DNA of 64,000 nucleotides from NCBI RefSeq assembly GCF_000525995.1, contig NZ_AODL01000033.1:20000-83999 (forward strand), in the 5' to 3' direction. The notes beneath the pieces were generated by a model, which was not told the DNA's origin, searched no databases, and saw nothing but the letters and a program-made list of their open reading frames with translations. Each line of letters begins with the position of its first letter. The first letter of the stretch is position 1. Shown piece by piece: positions 1-8,225 of the stretch. The DNA is from Paenilisteria riparia FSL S10-1204 (GTDB lineage: Bacteria; Bacillota; Bacilli; Lactobacillales; Listeriaceae). A program made the position numbers and the translations under genes.

Positions 1-434
1 CGAAAAAAGCAGGAACAACAACAATTGCAGTGAAAACAACAGACGGGTCTAACATCACGAAAACAATCAATGTCACTGTTAATAAGAGCATTGCTGATCG
101 CGTAGGAAGTGTAGACTTTGAATTGGTACTCGGTCGTGGTACACCAAGTGCAAATAATGCCTATGTGTACCCACATGTTGCAGACGTTCCAGCAGGAGTA
201 ACGTATAGAGTAGTAACAACATTTAGTGGATACGATGGCACAATCCAAGTAGGAACATCGGATGGCACGTATCATCAAGAGATTCGCAGTTACGAGTCAA
301 CTGGCGCATGGGGTTATAGTGGAACACACGTCAAACTGGTTGCAAACTATCAAGGCGTTGACTATGTAGTTGCCGAAGGTGACACTGGTGACTTCATAAA
401 ACCAGCATATTCTAACCATGTATTTACAGACTGA
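1..434 (+). CDS. C-terminal part of a secreted Ig-like (Big_2-type) surface protein
   Basis: The reading frame is open from the first base (codons start at position 3) and ends with TGA at 432-434, so the true start lies outside the window. The first 25 or so residues read like the last strands of a bacterial Ig-like group 2 domain: alternating Thr/Val strands with a TTDGSN turn, ending TINVTV. About 115 residues rich in Tyr, Gly, Val and Thr follow, and I do not recognise them. There is no LPXTG motif, membrane segment or charged tail, so if it is surface-bound it is held non-covalently or by its missing part. A strong terminator follows. The family call is only for the Ig-like stub. Confidence 0.6.
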   Translation, partial: KKAGTTTIAVKTTDGSNITKTINVTVNKSIADRVGSVDFELVLGRGTPSANNAYVYPHVADVPAGVTYRVVTTFSGYDGTIQVGTSDGTYHQEIRSYESTGAWGYSGTHVKLVANYQGVDYVVAEGDTGDFIKPAYSNHVFTD

Positions 435-480
435 TATGTTATTTAACATTTCAAACCTAGTATTTGCATAAAAAACAAGA

Positions 481-531
481 AAAGCTGTGGCTTTACCTTC
501 GCATTCGGCATCACGAATGCCACAGCTTTTT
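481..531 (+). terminator. Rho-independent terminator after the Ig-like protein
   Basis: A 12-bp perfect stem pairs 481-492 (AAAAGCTGTGGC) with 520-531. A second nested stem pairs 502-508 with 515-521. The outer stem has A and T runs at its edges. It separates the partial gene from the glycosyltransferase that starts at 557. Confidence 0.8.
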
Positions 532-556
532 ATAAATTGTAACAAGGAGGAACAAC

Positions 557-1999
557 GTGCTGAAAAAAAGTTTAACAGGAATTGCACTATGGATTCCCGC
601 ACTCATGATGCTTTTCGCACTCGTTAGCACGGCTATTTTACTACCATGGCAAGCAAACGGTGAATCATCTATCTGGGTGATTACAGGTATAGCAGCAGGC
701 ATCATACTTGTTTTAATAATGAGTATCTGGGGTTTTACAAAACTCTATCAATGGAAAAAAGGCTATTTCTATCTCGCATTAGGCGCCCTGATTATCGTTC
801 CAAGAATCATTTGGATTATCTGGATTCCAACACATGCCGTTTCTGACTTTTACTACTATCATGTTATCGCAAGCTACGTCGCGGATAATAATAGTTGGAC
901 AACGCTATACGATCAAGGCATTCTATTCTACGCGCCTTATTTCACACATATACTCAATTTCTCTAAAGTACTATCGACTGTTTATCATATTTTTGGAAAC
1001 AGTTATCTTGTCGGACAACTATTTAACAGCGTCTTGACATTAGCAGGAACATTTCTACTTTTTAAAGTCGTTAAAAATTGGTTTCCGCTTGGCGTTGCTG
1101 TAGGTAGCAGTTTGATTTTCGCCTTATGGCCAGCCTACTTTATGTACAGTACATTGCTTGCGACTGAACCGTTATTTATGTTCTTATTTGTTTTAGCACT
1201 TTTCTTGTATCAGCAGGTCGAGCAACACGCACCGAGCTTTATCTGGTCATTGCTGCTTGCGCTTACACTAATCGGCTTAAACATGATTCGGCCACTCGCT
1301 GTGGTTATACTAATTGCCTTTGTAATAACTTCTTTCTTACTTCGACCAAAACGCAAAGAAACACTGAAAAGATACACCATAGTCGTACTCTTGTTTCTCG
1401 TTTTCCTCGCTGGACAATCCACGATTAACAAATTGGTATACCATATCCCAACTTCCAACAGTACCATCGGATACAATGTGTTCGTAGGTGCCAATGAAAA
1501 GTCTGGAGGACAATGGAGCGAAGCCGACAGTAAGACGTTCTGGAAATTATACAACGACAATAAAACAGACGCCTCAAAAGCAGACAGCGCTCTACTTCAA
1601 AAAGGAATAGAACGCTATCAAGATATGGCTAGTAACGGCAAATTAACCGACCATATCATCACTAAAATGAAAAACTACAGTAGCGAAAGTTATGGCTACG
1701 ATTGGAATGTCTACAGTGACGCACCAGAAATTTGGTATCACTCCAAAATCATTCTTGCCATTTGCAACGTATTTATGTACATCATTTTAGGATTAAATGT
1801 CCTTGCCGTCGTTCTCGCACTTTGCTTACGAAAAATAGCAGACATTTATTTATTCACCTTACTACAAGTTGGATTCACATTATCAGCGCTTCTCGTAGAA
1901 GTACAAGGTAGATATCACGTGCCTTTAATTATCGGTTACAGTGTGATTGGCGCCTGGGGTTGCTGGCAATTATATCGAATTTTAGTAGGAAAAAAATAA
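557..1999 (+). CDS. GT-C fold membrane glycosyltransferase (GT39/PMT-like)
   Basis: A 480-residue polytopic membrane protein with roughly ten or more hydrophobic segments. After the second or third segment it has an extracytoplasmic loop with SDFYYYH, which matches the acidic catalytic loop of GT-C glycosyltransferases using polyprenyl-phosphate sugars. A hydrophilic loop lies at about residues 290-390. The start is GTG at 557, 7 bases after AAGGAGG. The likely role is moving a sugar from a lipid carrier onto a wall polymer or surface protein outside the membrane. The lipid donor may come from the GT2 at 6847. The reading frame one base back stays open past the stop to 2058, so the C-terminus may be longer than it reads here. 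Acceptor and sugar are unknown. Confidence 0.75.
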   Translation: MLKKSLTGIALWIPALMMLFALVSTAILLPWQANGESSIWVITGIAAGIILVLIMSIWGFTKLYQWKKGYFYLALGALIIVPRIIWIIWIPTHAVSDFYYYHVIASYVADNNSWTTLYDQGILFYAPYFTHILNFSKVLSTVYHIFGNSYLVGQLFNSVLTLAGTFLLFKVVKNWFPLGVAVGSSLIFALWPAYFMYSTLLATEPLFMFLFVLALFLYQQVEQHAPSFIWSLLLALTLIGLNMIRPLAVVILIAFVITSFLLRPKRKETLKRYTIVVLLFLVFLAGQSTINKLVYHIPTSNSTIGYNVFVGANEKSGGQWSEADSKTFWKLYNDNKTDASKADSALLQKGIERYQDMASNGKLTDHIITKMKNYSSESYGYDWNVYSDAPEIWYHSKIILAICNVFMYIILGLNVLAVVLALCLRKIADIYLFTLLQVGFTLSALLVEVQGRYHVPLIIGYSVIGAWGCWQLYRILVGKK

Positions 2000-2073
2000 A
2001 AAAGAAGAAAAAACCAGTCATGCTCGAAGGTTACGACCGTCCAGAGCTACCACTGTAAAAAGGAATTCATTGT

Positions 2074-2340
2074 ATGGAGATGAACCGATATATGAAGAAA
2101 CCACGATTAGAAGAAGTCGCGTACGAATACGTATTGAAATGTATTCAAGACAACCGTCTAAAAATGGGCGACTTTGTTAGCCAGCAGGACTTGGCGCAAG
2201 AACTCAATATGAGTCGAACGCCAATCCGAGCCGCCATTACCAAACTAAGCGGCGAAGGCTACATCCGAATGTTGCCTTACCACGGGGCTTTCGTAGCCTT
2301 TTATAAAGACTTACCAGCGAAAGGATGGGATCAAGGATGA
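2074..2340 (+). CDS. Short GntR-family protein, DNA-binding domain only
   Basis: 88 residues that cover a GntR-type winged helix almost exactly. The pattern QQDLAQELNMSRTPIRAA is the helix-turn-helix, and PYHGAFV is the typical wing end. The usual 130-150-residue effector domain (FCD or UTRA) is absent, so this is a stand-alone DNA-binding module or a stub. The start is ATG at 2074 after AAAAAGGA; ATGs at 2080 and 2092 are alternatives. Its TGA overlaps an ATG of the sortase gene (ATGA at 2337-2340), so the two are probably translated together. It may regulate this surface locus, but no ligand can be suggested. Confidence 0.7.
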   Translation: MEMNRYMKKPRLEEVAYEYVLKCIQDNRLKMGDFVSQQDLAQELNMSRTPIRAAITKLSGEGYIRMLPYHGAFVAFYKDLPAKGWDQG

Positions 2341-2963
2341 GAACACGGATTATTGCCGCAACATGTATTTTAATGCTGTTGGTGAGCGTTATTATCACCT
2401 TTGACTACATCAATGCCAATTCAGAAACACTACCAAAAGGTAACCAAACAGCCGAAATTGCAACCATTCCAAAAAGCACAACAAAAACAACAGACACAAC
2501 AGCCGAAAAAAGTATCATGCCAACCCAAATCATTTTTCGCAATGGAACAAAAACACAAATTGAAAATCCAGTCCGACCTGTAGGAACAGACAAAGATGGC
2601 CGAATGGAAGTACCAGACGGAATTGACGCTGTCTATTGGTATAAATTTGGCCCATCACCTGGTGATAAAGGCAACGCAATTATTGCAGGGCACCGCGATT
2701 GGGGCGGCGAACTAGGTCTATTTAAATACCTAGAAGACATCACACTAGGTGAAAAAGTCATCATTGGCTATGAAGACGGCACACAAAAAACATTTGCAGT
2801 AAAATCAAAAAAATCCTACGCCTTTAAAGATTTCCCACAAGAATTAATGGATACAACAAAAGGTAAGCAAGTCACATTAATCTCATGCACGGGAACATTC
2901 AACCGCTCCCTAGACGGTTATCAAAATCGTGAAGTAGTCATACTTCAACCAGTAACCAAATAG
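2337..2963 (+). CDS. Sortase family transpeptidase, class F-like
   Basis: About 208 residues: an N-terminal signal anchor (residues 1-25), a Thr/Lys-rich linker, then a sortase core. The catalytic triad is visible as His in AIIAGHRDW, Cys in TLISCTG and Arg in GYQNREVV. The short core without extra helices and the GHRDW / SCTG pattern resemble class F sortases. It should act outside the membrane, joining LPXTG-type proteins to the peptidoglycan. The obvious local substrate is the LPTTG protein at 8226. I prefer ATG at 2337, which overlaps the preceding stop; an in-frame ATG at 2325 is possible. The class is inferred, the family is clear. Confidence 0.85.
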   Translation: MRTRIIAATCILMLLVSVIITFDYINANSETLPKGNQTAEIATIPKSTTKTTDTTAEKSIMPTQIIFRNGTKTQIENPVRPVGTDKDGRMEVPDGIDAVYWYKFGPSPGDKGNAIIAGHRDWGGELGLFKYLEDITLGEKVIIGYEDGTQKTFAVKSKKSYAFKDFPQELMDTTKGKQVTLISCTGTFNRSLDGYQNREVVILQPVTK

Positions 2964-3002
2964 AACATTATTAGGGGTTGCATACAATACAAGGAGGAAT
3001 AT

Positions 3003-4289
3003 ATGAACGGATTATTAACAATTATGGCCGGAGTCAGTGTATGCTTAATCTTTATTTATTTTTCGTATACGAGCTTAATTTTGCTACTCCCCCCATTTGC
3101 AGGAAATAAAAACAAGGTGAGTGAACAAGATGACAGTGATTTAGAGTATGTTTTTCTAATCCCCTGTCTAAACGAAGAAGTTGTCATTGAAAAGACGATT
3201 CGATCGATATTAGCTTTGTCTTATCAGAAGAAGATGGTAATTGTTGTCGATGATGATTCATCCGATAATACGGTTGCTATCGTCCGCCAAATGAATCTTC
3301 CTAATGTCCGGGTTATCGAGCGCAAAAAGCCGAATGCCCAGCTAGGAAAAGGGGAATCTCTCAATTATGCTTATTCAAAAATAATAAAAGCAGCACGCCG
3401 TCTAGGAAAAAGTCCAACCAATCTCATTCTTACAGTTATTGATGGAGACGGTCGCCCAAGCGATAATTTGTTAACCGAAGCAAATCGTGTATTCCGAGAT
3501 ACAGCAGTTGGCGCGGCCCAAGCACGGATTCGTATTACAAACCGCAAAAGAATTCTTCCAATGATGCAAGACATCGAGTTCTACTCCACGGTTGCAGCTA
3601 TTCAGAATAGCCGAGAATACACTGAAAGCGTTGGTTTAGGCGGAAACGGACAATTCACAAGGCTAAGCGCATTAGTCGAACTTGGTCCAACACCATGGTC
3701 CAAATGTTTACTAGAAGATTTCGACTTAGGTTTATCCATTCTTTTAAAAGGTTGGAAAAGCAAGTACATTGGAGACGCCATCGTGTATCAACAAGGGCTT
3801 ACATCCGTGAAGAAATTTATACGTCAACGTGCTAGATGGGTGCAAGGAAATATTCAGTCCATCAAGCGATTAAGAGAAATTAGGAAATCAGATATATTAA
3901 GTAGCGCATCTAAGCTAGACATCTATTACTTCCTAGCCCAGCCGTGGATTAACTTACTCGGAAGTATCATCATGATTATTTCCTGGGGGTTAATGCTTCT
4001 GTTCTTCCGCTCCGTTGACTGGGGCGCGGGATTCACGAACACACTGCAAGACTGGGGTGCAATACTAGTCATTATCGGTTTGATTTTTGGACCAGGTCTC
4101 ATTTGGTGCATTTACCACTATGAACTCGGTCGTAAAGACAAAGATGGCATTTCCTTTTTCCATTGTATGGGTGCAGGATTATTCATGCCAATTTATAACT
4201 TAATAGCCATTCCAAGCATTTGGCTCGCATTTTGGCGACAAGTAGCGCGAAAAGAAGCTTGGGCAAAAACAGAACGAGTAGCTGAATAA
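3003..4289 (+). CDS. Processive GT2 membrane glycosyltransferase
   Basis: 428 residues. An N-terminal membrane segment is followed by a cytoplasmic GT-A domain and three or four C-terminal membrane segments. Motifs in order: FLIPCLNEE, VVDDDSSDNT, the DxD motif in VIDGDGRP, GGNGQFTR, the acidic LLEDFDL and QRARW (the QxxRW motif of processive enzymes such as cellulose, hyaluronan and poly-GlcNAc synthases). It therefore probably makes and extrudes a beta-linked polysaccharide, with the sugar unknown. ATG at 3003 follows AAGGAGG at good distance. It sits 39 bases after the sortase and 28 before the carbonic-anhydrase-like lipoprotein. Confidence 0.85.
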   Translation: MNGLLTIMAGVSVCLIFIYFSYTSLILLLPPFAGNKNKVSEQDDSDLEYVFLIPCLNEEVVIEKTIRSILALSYQKKMVIVVDDDSSDNTVAIVRQMNLPNVRVIERKKPNAQLGKGESLNYAYSKIIKAARRLGKSPTNLILTVIDGDGRPSDNLLTEANRVFRDTAVGAAQARIRITNRKRILPMMQDIEFYSTVAAIQNSREYTESVGLGGNGQFTRLSALVELGPTPWSKCLLEDFDLGLSILLKGWKSKYIGDAIVYQQGLTSVKKFIRQRARWVQGNIQSIKRLREIRKSDILSSASKLDIYYFLAQPWINLLGSIIMIISWGLMLLFFRSVDWGAGFTNTLQDWGAILVIIGLIFGPGLIWCIYHYELGRKDKDGISFFHCMGAGLFMPIYNLIAIPSIWLAFWRQVARKEAWAKTERVAE

Positions 4290-4317
4290 CAAAAAAATGA
4301 TAGTGAGGTTTTTATTC

Positions 4318-5189
4318 ATGATTAAGAAGAAAATAACGATGCCTTTATTGGCGGTTGCAACAAGTGGATTACTAATTTTAGGCGCGTGTGGTACGACAGA
4401 TTCATCAAGCACAGACAAAAATACTGACACGTCAACAAAAACAACCCAAACAACAAAAGAAACAACAACTAAAAAAAGACGAAAAAAACGTTGCTTGACT
4501 GGTCATATTCTGGTAGCACAGGCCCATCAGACTGGGGTTCTATCAAACCAGCCTACAAAATCAGCGACACAGGCAAGAAACAATCACCAATCAACATCGA
4601 AACAAAAGACGCAAAAGCAGACAAAGCAAAAGCTAGCGTAGCCTACAAATACCAACCAACGATGTTCAAAGTAACTCGTAAAGACCAAACAGTCCAAGCA
4701 GTTGCCCAACCAGCAAAAGGAAGAGCAGACAGCAAAATCACCGTTGCAAACAAAGAATACACACTAAAAGAAATCAACATTCATACACCTAGCGAACACC
4801 AACTAGACGGCAAAAAGTACGACGCAGAACTACAACTAAAACACGTTTCTGCAGACAATAAAACATTAATCATCAGCGTTTTCGTCAAAGAAGGCGACAA
4901 AAATCAAGCAATCGGAGACATGACAAGCATCATTGCCTCATCAGAAAACGGTAAAACAACAGCGATGAAACAAGCCGTTAGTACGCTTGGTCTTATTCCA
5001 ACAGACAACAAAGCATTCGCATACGATGGTTCTCTAACTACACCAGCAACAACAGAGGGCGTGTCATGGGTTGTTTACGAAAAACCAATCACAATGTCCA
5101 AACAACAACTTAATGACTTAACAAAACAACTAGGCGACAACAACCGTCCAGTACAAAAATTAAACGACCGTCAAGTAAACAGTAACTAA
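4318..5189 (+). pseudogene. Carbonic-anhydrase-like lipoprotein, frameshifted at A tracts and lacking two zinc ligands
   Basis: The first part (ATG at 4318 after GTGAGG) encodes a lipoprotein signal peptide ending LILGAC and a Thr/Lys/Ser linker. After two 7-A tracts (4471-4477 and 4482-4488) the alpha-carbonic-anhydrase domain continues in the -1 frame to the stop at 5189, beginning LLDWSYSG and containing KKQSPINIE. One extra A, or a -1 slip, would make a single protein of about 290 residues. The zinc region reads INIHTPSEH and AELQLKH. Against the canonical HxH...H set, the first His is Asn and the third is Gln, so only one of three zinc ligands remains. It is probably an inactive, binding-type carbonic-anhydrase fold on the cell surface. 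The fold call is firm, the function is not. Confidence 0.75.
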
Positions 5190-5226
5190 TTTTGTATAAA
5201 TATCAAAAATAATTGGAGCATATCAC

Positions 5227-6258
5227 ATGAAAAAAGTAATGATAGTGCTTGATACGCCCGCAGAAGCTATTAGAATATGTCCCGTTATCGACAAACTAAA
5301 ACAAATGCAATATACGCCAGTCGTTTTTATCTCCGAACAAGTAGAAACGGCTGGAGTAATGGATCAAATTTTGGCGTTGTTTAACGTAGAACCAAGTCAT
5401 GTATTAAGCGCTGCATTAGAATCAAAGACGCTAAACCAACTCACGGCATATTCCTTGAACGAATTATCTAATACGATAAAACAAGAGCAAATCGATGCTA
5501 CAATCGTGTGTGGTAATACGCGAATCGCTTTTGTAGCAGCACTTGCTTCTTATTACAATGATATACGCGTGACACAAGTACAACCACCGGCAGGAAACGA
5601 CGACGAAGCCAGCGCTTTTTTGGGGAAAACCACAGAAGCATTGATGGCACCGCTAGCTACAAATCGGGTTTCTCTAGGGCTAGAACCAGCATTGTCCAAA
5701 ATAACCACGCTACCGTCGATCCATTTGCCAATCACAAATAGCGACACCAAGAAAATTGTTCTGTTTGACTACCTTGGCAAATCCAATCAAAGATCCATAC
5801 TCGAAAAAAGCTTCCAAGCAATGAAGCATATTACCAATATATATAAAGAAGTTATTTTCGTTATCCCGATAAAATTAACTTCATTAGTCATGGAACTTGC
5901 AAATCAAATTTTAAAAGGCCGAAAGCAAATATATTTTGTGAAGCCATTTAATATTTTAGAATATCAAAGCTTTATGCGTCGCGCGTGGCTAGTGATGTCT
6001 GATAATACGCGCTGTCTCGAAGAAGCGCAAATACTTGGTCTTCCGGCACTAATTATGAAGGGTTCGGGCAACATTGGTAGACACCAAGATCAAGGCGTTG
6101 GAACGGCAATTAATTTTTCCAAAGTACAAATTGTAAATTGGATGGAGCGACTGCTGCTGGATGCCGAATGTTACGAAACAATTAAGAATCGCCCATCATC
6201 AAAACCAAACACGCAATCCGTAGAACAAGTGATTGACTTATTGTTCCAAAATAGCTAG
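5227..6258 (+). CDS. UDP-GlcNAc 2-epimerase (WecB)-like protein with altered catalytic residues
   Basis: 343 residues with two Rossmann-like halves in the pattern of non-hydrolysing UDP-GlcNAc 2-epimerases. The usual HGDT...VEAG stretch appears as VCGNTRIAF...VTQVQPPAGN, so the catalytic Asp is Asn and the Glu of VEAG is Gln. The late SDSGG...EEA motif reads SDNTRCLEEAQ. The protein is thus a divergent, probably non-epimerising relative that may still bind a nucleotide sugar. It starts at ATG 5227 after TTGGAGC and is followed 12 bases later by the Crp/Fnr-like gene. The fold is likely; activity as WecB is unlikely. Confidence 0.65.
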   Translation: MKKVMIVLDTPAEAIRICPVIDKLKQMQYTPVVFISEQVETAGVMDQILALFNVEPSHVLSAALESKTLNQLTAYSLNELSNTIKQEQIDATIVCGNTRIAFVAALASYYNDIRVTQVQPPAGNDDEASAFLGKTTEALMAPLATNRVSLGLEPALSKITTLPSIHLPITNSDTKKIVLFDYLGKSNQRSILEKSFQAMKHITNIYKEVIFVIPIKLTSLVMELANQILKGRKQIYFVKPFNILEYQSFMRRAWLVMSDNTRCLEEAQILGLPALIMKGSGNIGRHQDQGVGTAINFSKVQIVNWMERLLLDAECYETIKNRPSSKPNTQSVEQVIDLLFQNS

Positions 6259-6270
6259 GAGGAGAACAAA

Positions 6271-6825
6271 ATGTACCACGATTGGCCAGAAATGACCTTT
6301 TCAGAGAAACAAGAAATTGAATTTCATTGCACAAATCACTTTTTTATTATTCGAAAAGGGATTATTGCGATGGAGAGTAAGGCTGGCACTGTCATCGATT
6401 ATTTAACTGTAGGCGATCTTATCGTCACTAATTTAATTGATGCCAATATTATTTTCTATGCAAAAACAGAGGTCCGGTTGGAAAAACGAGGCCTTAGCGC
6501 GGAGAGCGTGGATAGTTGCACCAACATGTATAACCGGCTTATGCTTGAGCGTTTGGATGAATACAAATGTGCGGCTCCAGCAAGATTAGGGCTTTGCCTG
6601 AAACGATTAGCTACTAAATTTGGAACATCAACAGAAAAAGGTACGCAAATTTTTCCAGCATTCACACAATATGACTTAGCGAATTATTGCAATCTAAAAC
6701 GAGAATACGTTTCACTTTTATTGCGAAATTTAGTAGACGCAGGAGTCATCCGTGTTAGACCCAAGCCATGGTTAGTTTTAAATATGGATAAATTAGATGA
6801 CTATATTTTGAAAAATGGTTTCTGA
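6271..6825 (+). CDS. Crp/Fnr-family transcriptional regulator
   Basis: 184 residues. The N-terminal half is a shortened beta-barrel sensor resembling a cyclic-nucleotide-binding fold but without the usual ligand-binding signature. The C-terminal half has a Crp-type winged helix: FTQYDLANYCNLKREYVSLL, then a wing with IRVRPKP. Listeria species carry many such PrfA/Crp-like regulators that do not bind cAMP. ATG at 6271 follows TAGGAGGAG. Its position inside the glycosyltransferase locus suggests local control. Signal unknown. Confidence 0.75.
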   Translation: MYHDWPEMTFSEKQEIEFHCTNHFFIIRKGIIAMESKAGTVIDYLTVGDLIVTNLIDANIIFYAKTEVRLEKRGLSAESVDSCTNMYNRLMLERLDEYKCAAPARLGLCLKRLATKFGTSTEKGTQIFPAFTQYDLANYCNLKREYVSLLLRNLVDAGVIRVRPKPWLVLNMDKLDDYILKNGF

Positions 6826-6846
6826 TTTGCACAAGGAGCACACACA

Positions 6847-7810
6847 ATGAAACAGATTTGTATTTTAATACCTACTTACAATGAGCAAGAAGCACTGCCT
6901 TATCTTTACGAGCGACTAAATCGAATTACCAATCAACTAACCAATTATGCGTTTACCTTTTTATTTGTGAATGATGGTAGTACGGATGGTACGCTAACGA
7001 CAATTAAGAAACTAAAGCAACAAGATTACCGTGTCCGCTTCGTTAATTTATCACGCAATTATGGTAAAGAAATCGCGATGATTGCTGGATTTGACCACGT
7101 ATGCGCAGATGCCACCATTTTATTAGACGCCGATTTACAAGATCCACCAGAAATCATTGTTCAAATGTTGGAATATTGGGAATATGGTTATGAAGATGTG
7201 TATGCCAAACGAATTTCCCGAAAAGGCGAAACATGGTTTAAAAAAATGGTCTTCCAAAAAATACTATGAAATCCTGCAAAAAATGGCGACAATTGATATT
7301 CCGAAAGACACAGGCGATTTTCGACTACTAGATAGGAAATGTGTTGAAGCATTAAAAGAAATAAGAGAATCACAACGCTACACAAAGGGTTTATTCAGCT
7401 TTGTGGGCTTTAAGAAAAAAGAAATCTTGTTTGAGCGTGATGCCCGTGTTGCGGGTTCCACCAAATGGAATTACAAAAAATTGTTTCAGTTAGCTATCGA
7501 CGGCATTACTTCTTTTTCTGTAGCGCCTTTACGACTAGCAAGCATCGCTGGGGCAAGCATTTTAGTCATCACGGTTTTGACGCTGTTATTTACTTTTATT
7601 GAGAGCCTTTTCCTAGGTAGAGCTCCAAGTGGAACTATGGGAATTATTACAGTAATCCTATTTTTAGGCGGGGTGCAATTGGTTAGCATCGGATTATTAG
7701 GTGAATACATCGGTCGCATCTTTATGGAGACAAAAAATCGACCGCTATATTTTGTTGAATCAAACACAGAACGAGTGATTCATCAAGACAAGTCACGAAA
7801 AATCGGTTAA
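6847..7810 (+). pseudogene. Polyprenyl-phosphate GT2 glycosyltransferase (GtrB-like), frameshifted
   Basis: The 6847-7269 frame encodes the N-terminal GT-A domain: ILIPTYNEQ, FVNDGSTDGT, SRNYGKE and the DxD in LLDADLQDPP. After a 7-A tract at 7240-7246 the family sequence continues in the +1 frame (WSSKKYYEI, then DTGDFRLLDR) and ends at 7810 with two C-terminal membrane segments. Removing one A restores a protein of about 320 residues with no other defect. These enzymes load a sugar onto undecaprenyl phosphate on the cytoplasmic face. This one could supply the GT-C enzyme at 557. ATG at 6847 follows AAGGAGC. Whether it is a real mutation or a sequencing error cannot be told here. Confidence 0.8.
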
Positions 7811-7822
7811 GGAGCAATGAAA

Positions 7823-8113
7823 ATGGACATCATAGAACATTTTTTACGAGTGGAGTTACAAAATCAAGTAGCTTACACAGAGATGTTGCAATTCGTGGCT
7901 TCACTCTACATCAGAAGCGGTGAGTTTGAAGGCGAAGAATATGTGATTCGCAAGCTGGATCATCTTAATTTTATCATCGCGCGAGAATATATAGGGCTTG
8001 ATGGGGAACGAGACATTAGCCGCCCTATCGTTATTAGTCGCCAAGCTTTGATTGCCAAAATAAACAGATACGTAGGAGCTCATGGGCTAGCACTTATTAA
8101 TGCGTGTGGGTGA
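7823..8113 (+). CDS. Hypothetical protein, 96 residues
   Basis: I do not recognise this family. It is a small soluble protein without signal peptide or membrane segment, predicted mostly helical, with hydrophobic positions spaced like a compact helical bundle in the first half and a SRQALIAKI helix near the end. ATG at 7823 lies 8 bases after AAGGAGC; ATG at 7817 is only 2 bases away and less likely. It lies directly after the GtrB-like gene and is the last gene before the hairpin at 8142, so it is probably the end of that operon. Confidence 0.55.
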   Translation: MDIIEHFLRVELQNQVAYTEMLQFVASLYIRSGEFEGEEYVIRKLDHLNFIIAREYIGLDGERDISRPIVISRQALIAKINRYVGAHGLALINACG

Positions 8114-8141
8114 ACTACGAACATGAAATAATGTTATTTGT

Positions 8142-8185
8142 TACACCACGCCAAAGTTCGCCAATTCGCGTATTTTCGTGGTGTA
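8142..8185 (+). terminator. Hairpin after the small hypothetical gene
   Basis: A 9-bp stem pairs TACACCACG (8142-8150) with CGTGGTGTA (8177-8185) around a 26-base loop. The downstream bases are AT-rich but without a clean T run, so it is a weak terminator or an mRNA 3' structure between the glycosyltransferase operon and the LPXTG gene. Confidence 0.45.
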
Positions 8186-8225
8186 TTAAATATAGAAACA
8201 AAATAAAAAACGGAGGATTTTACTA

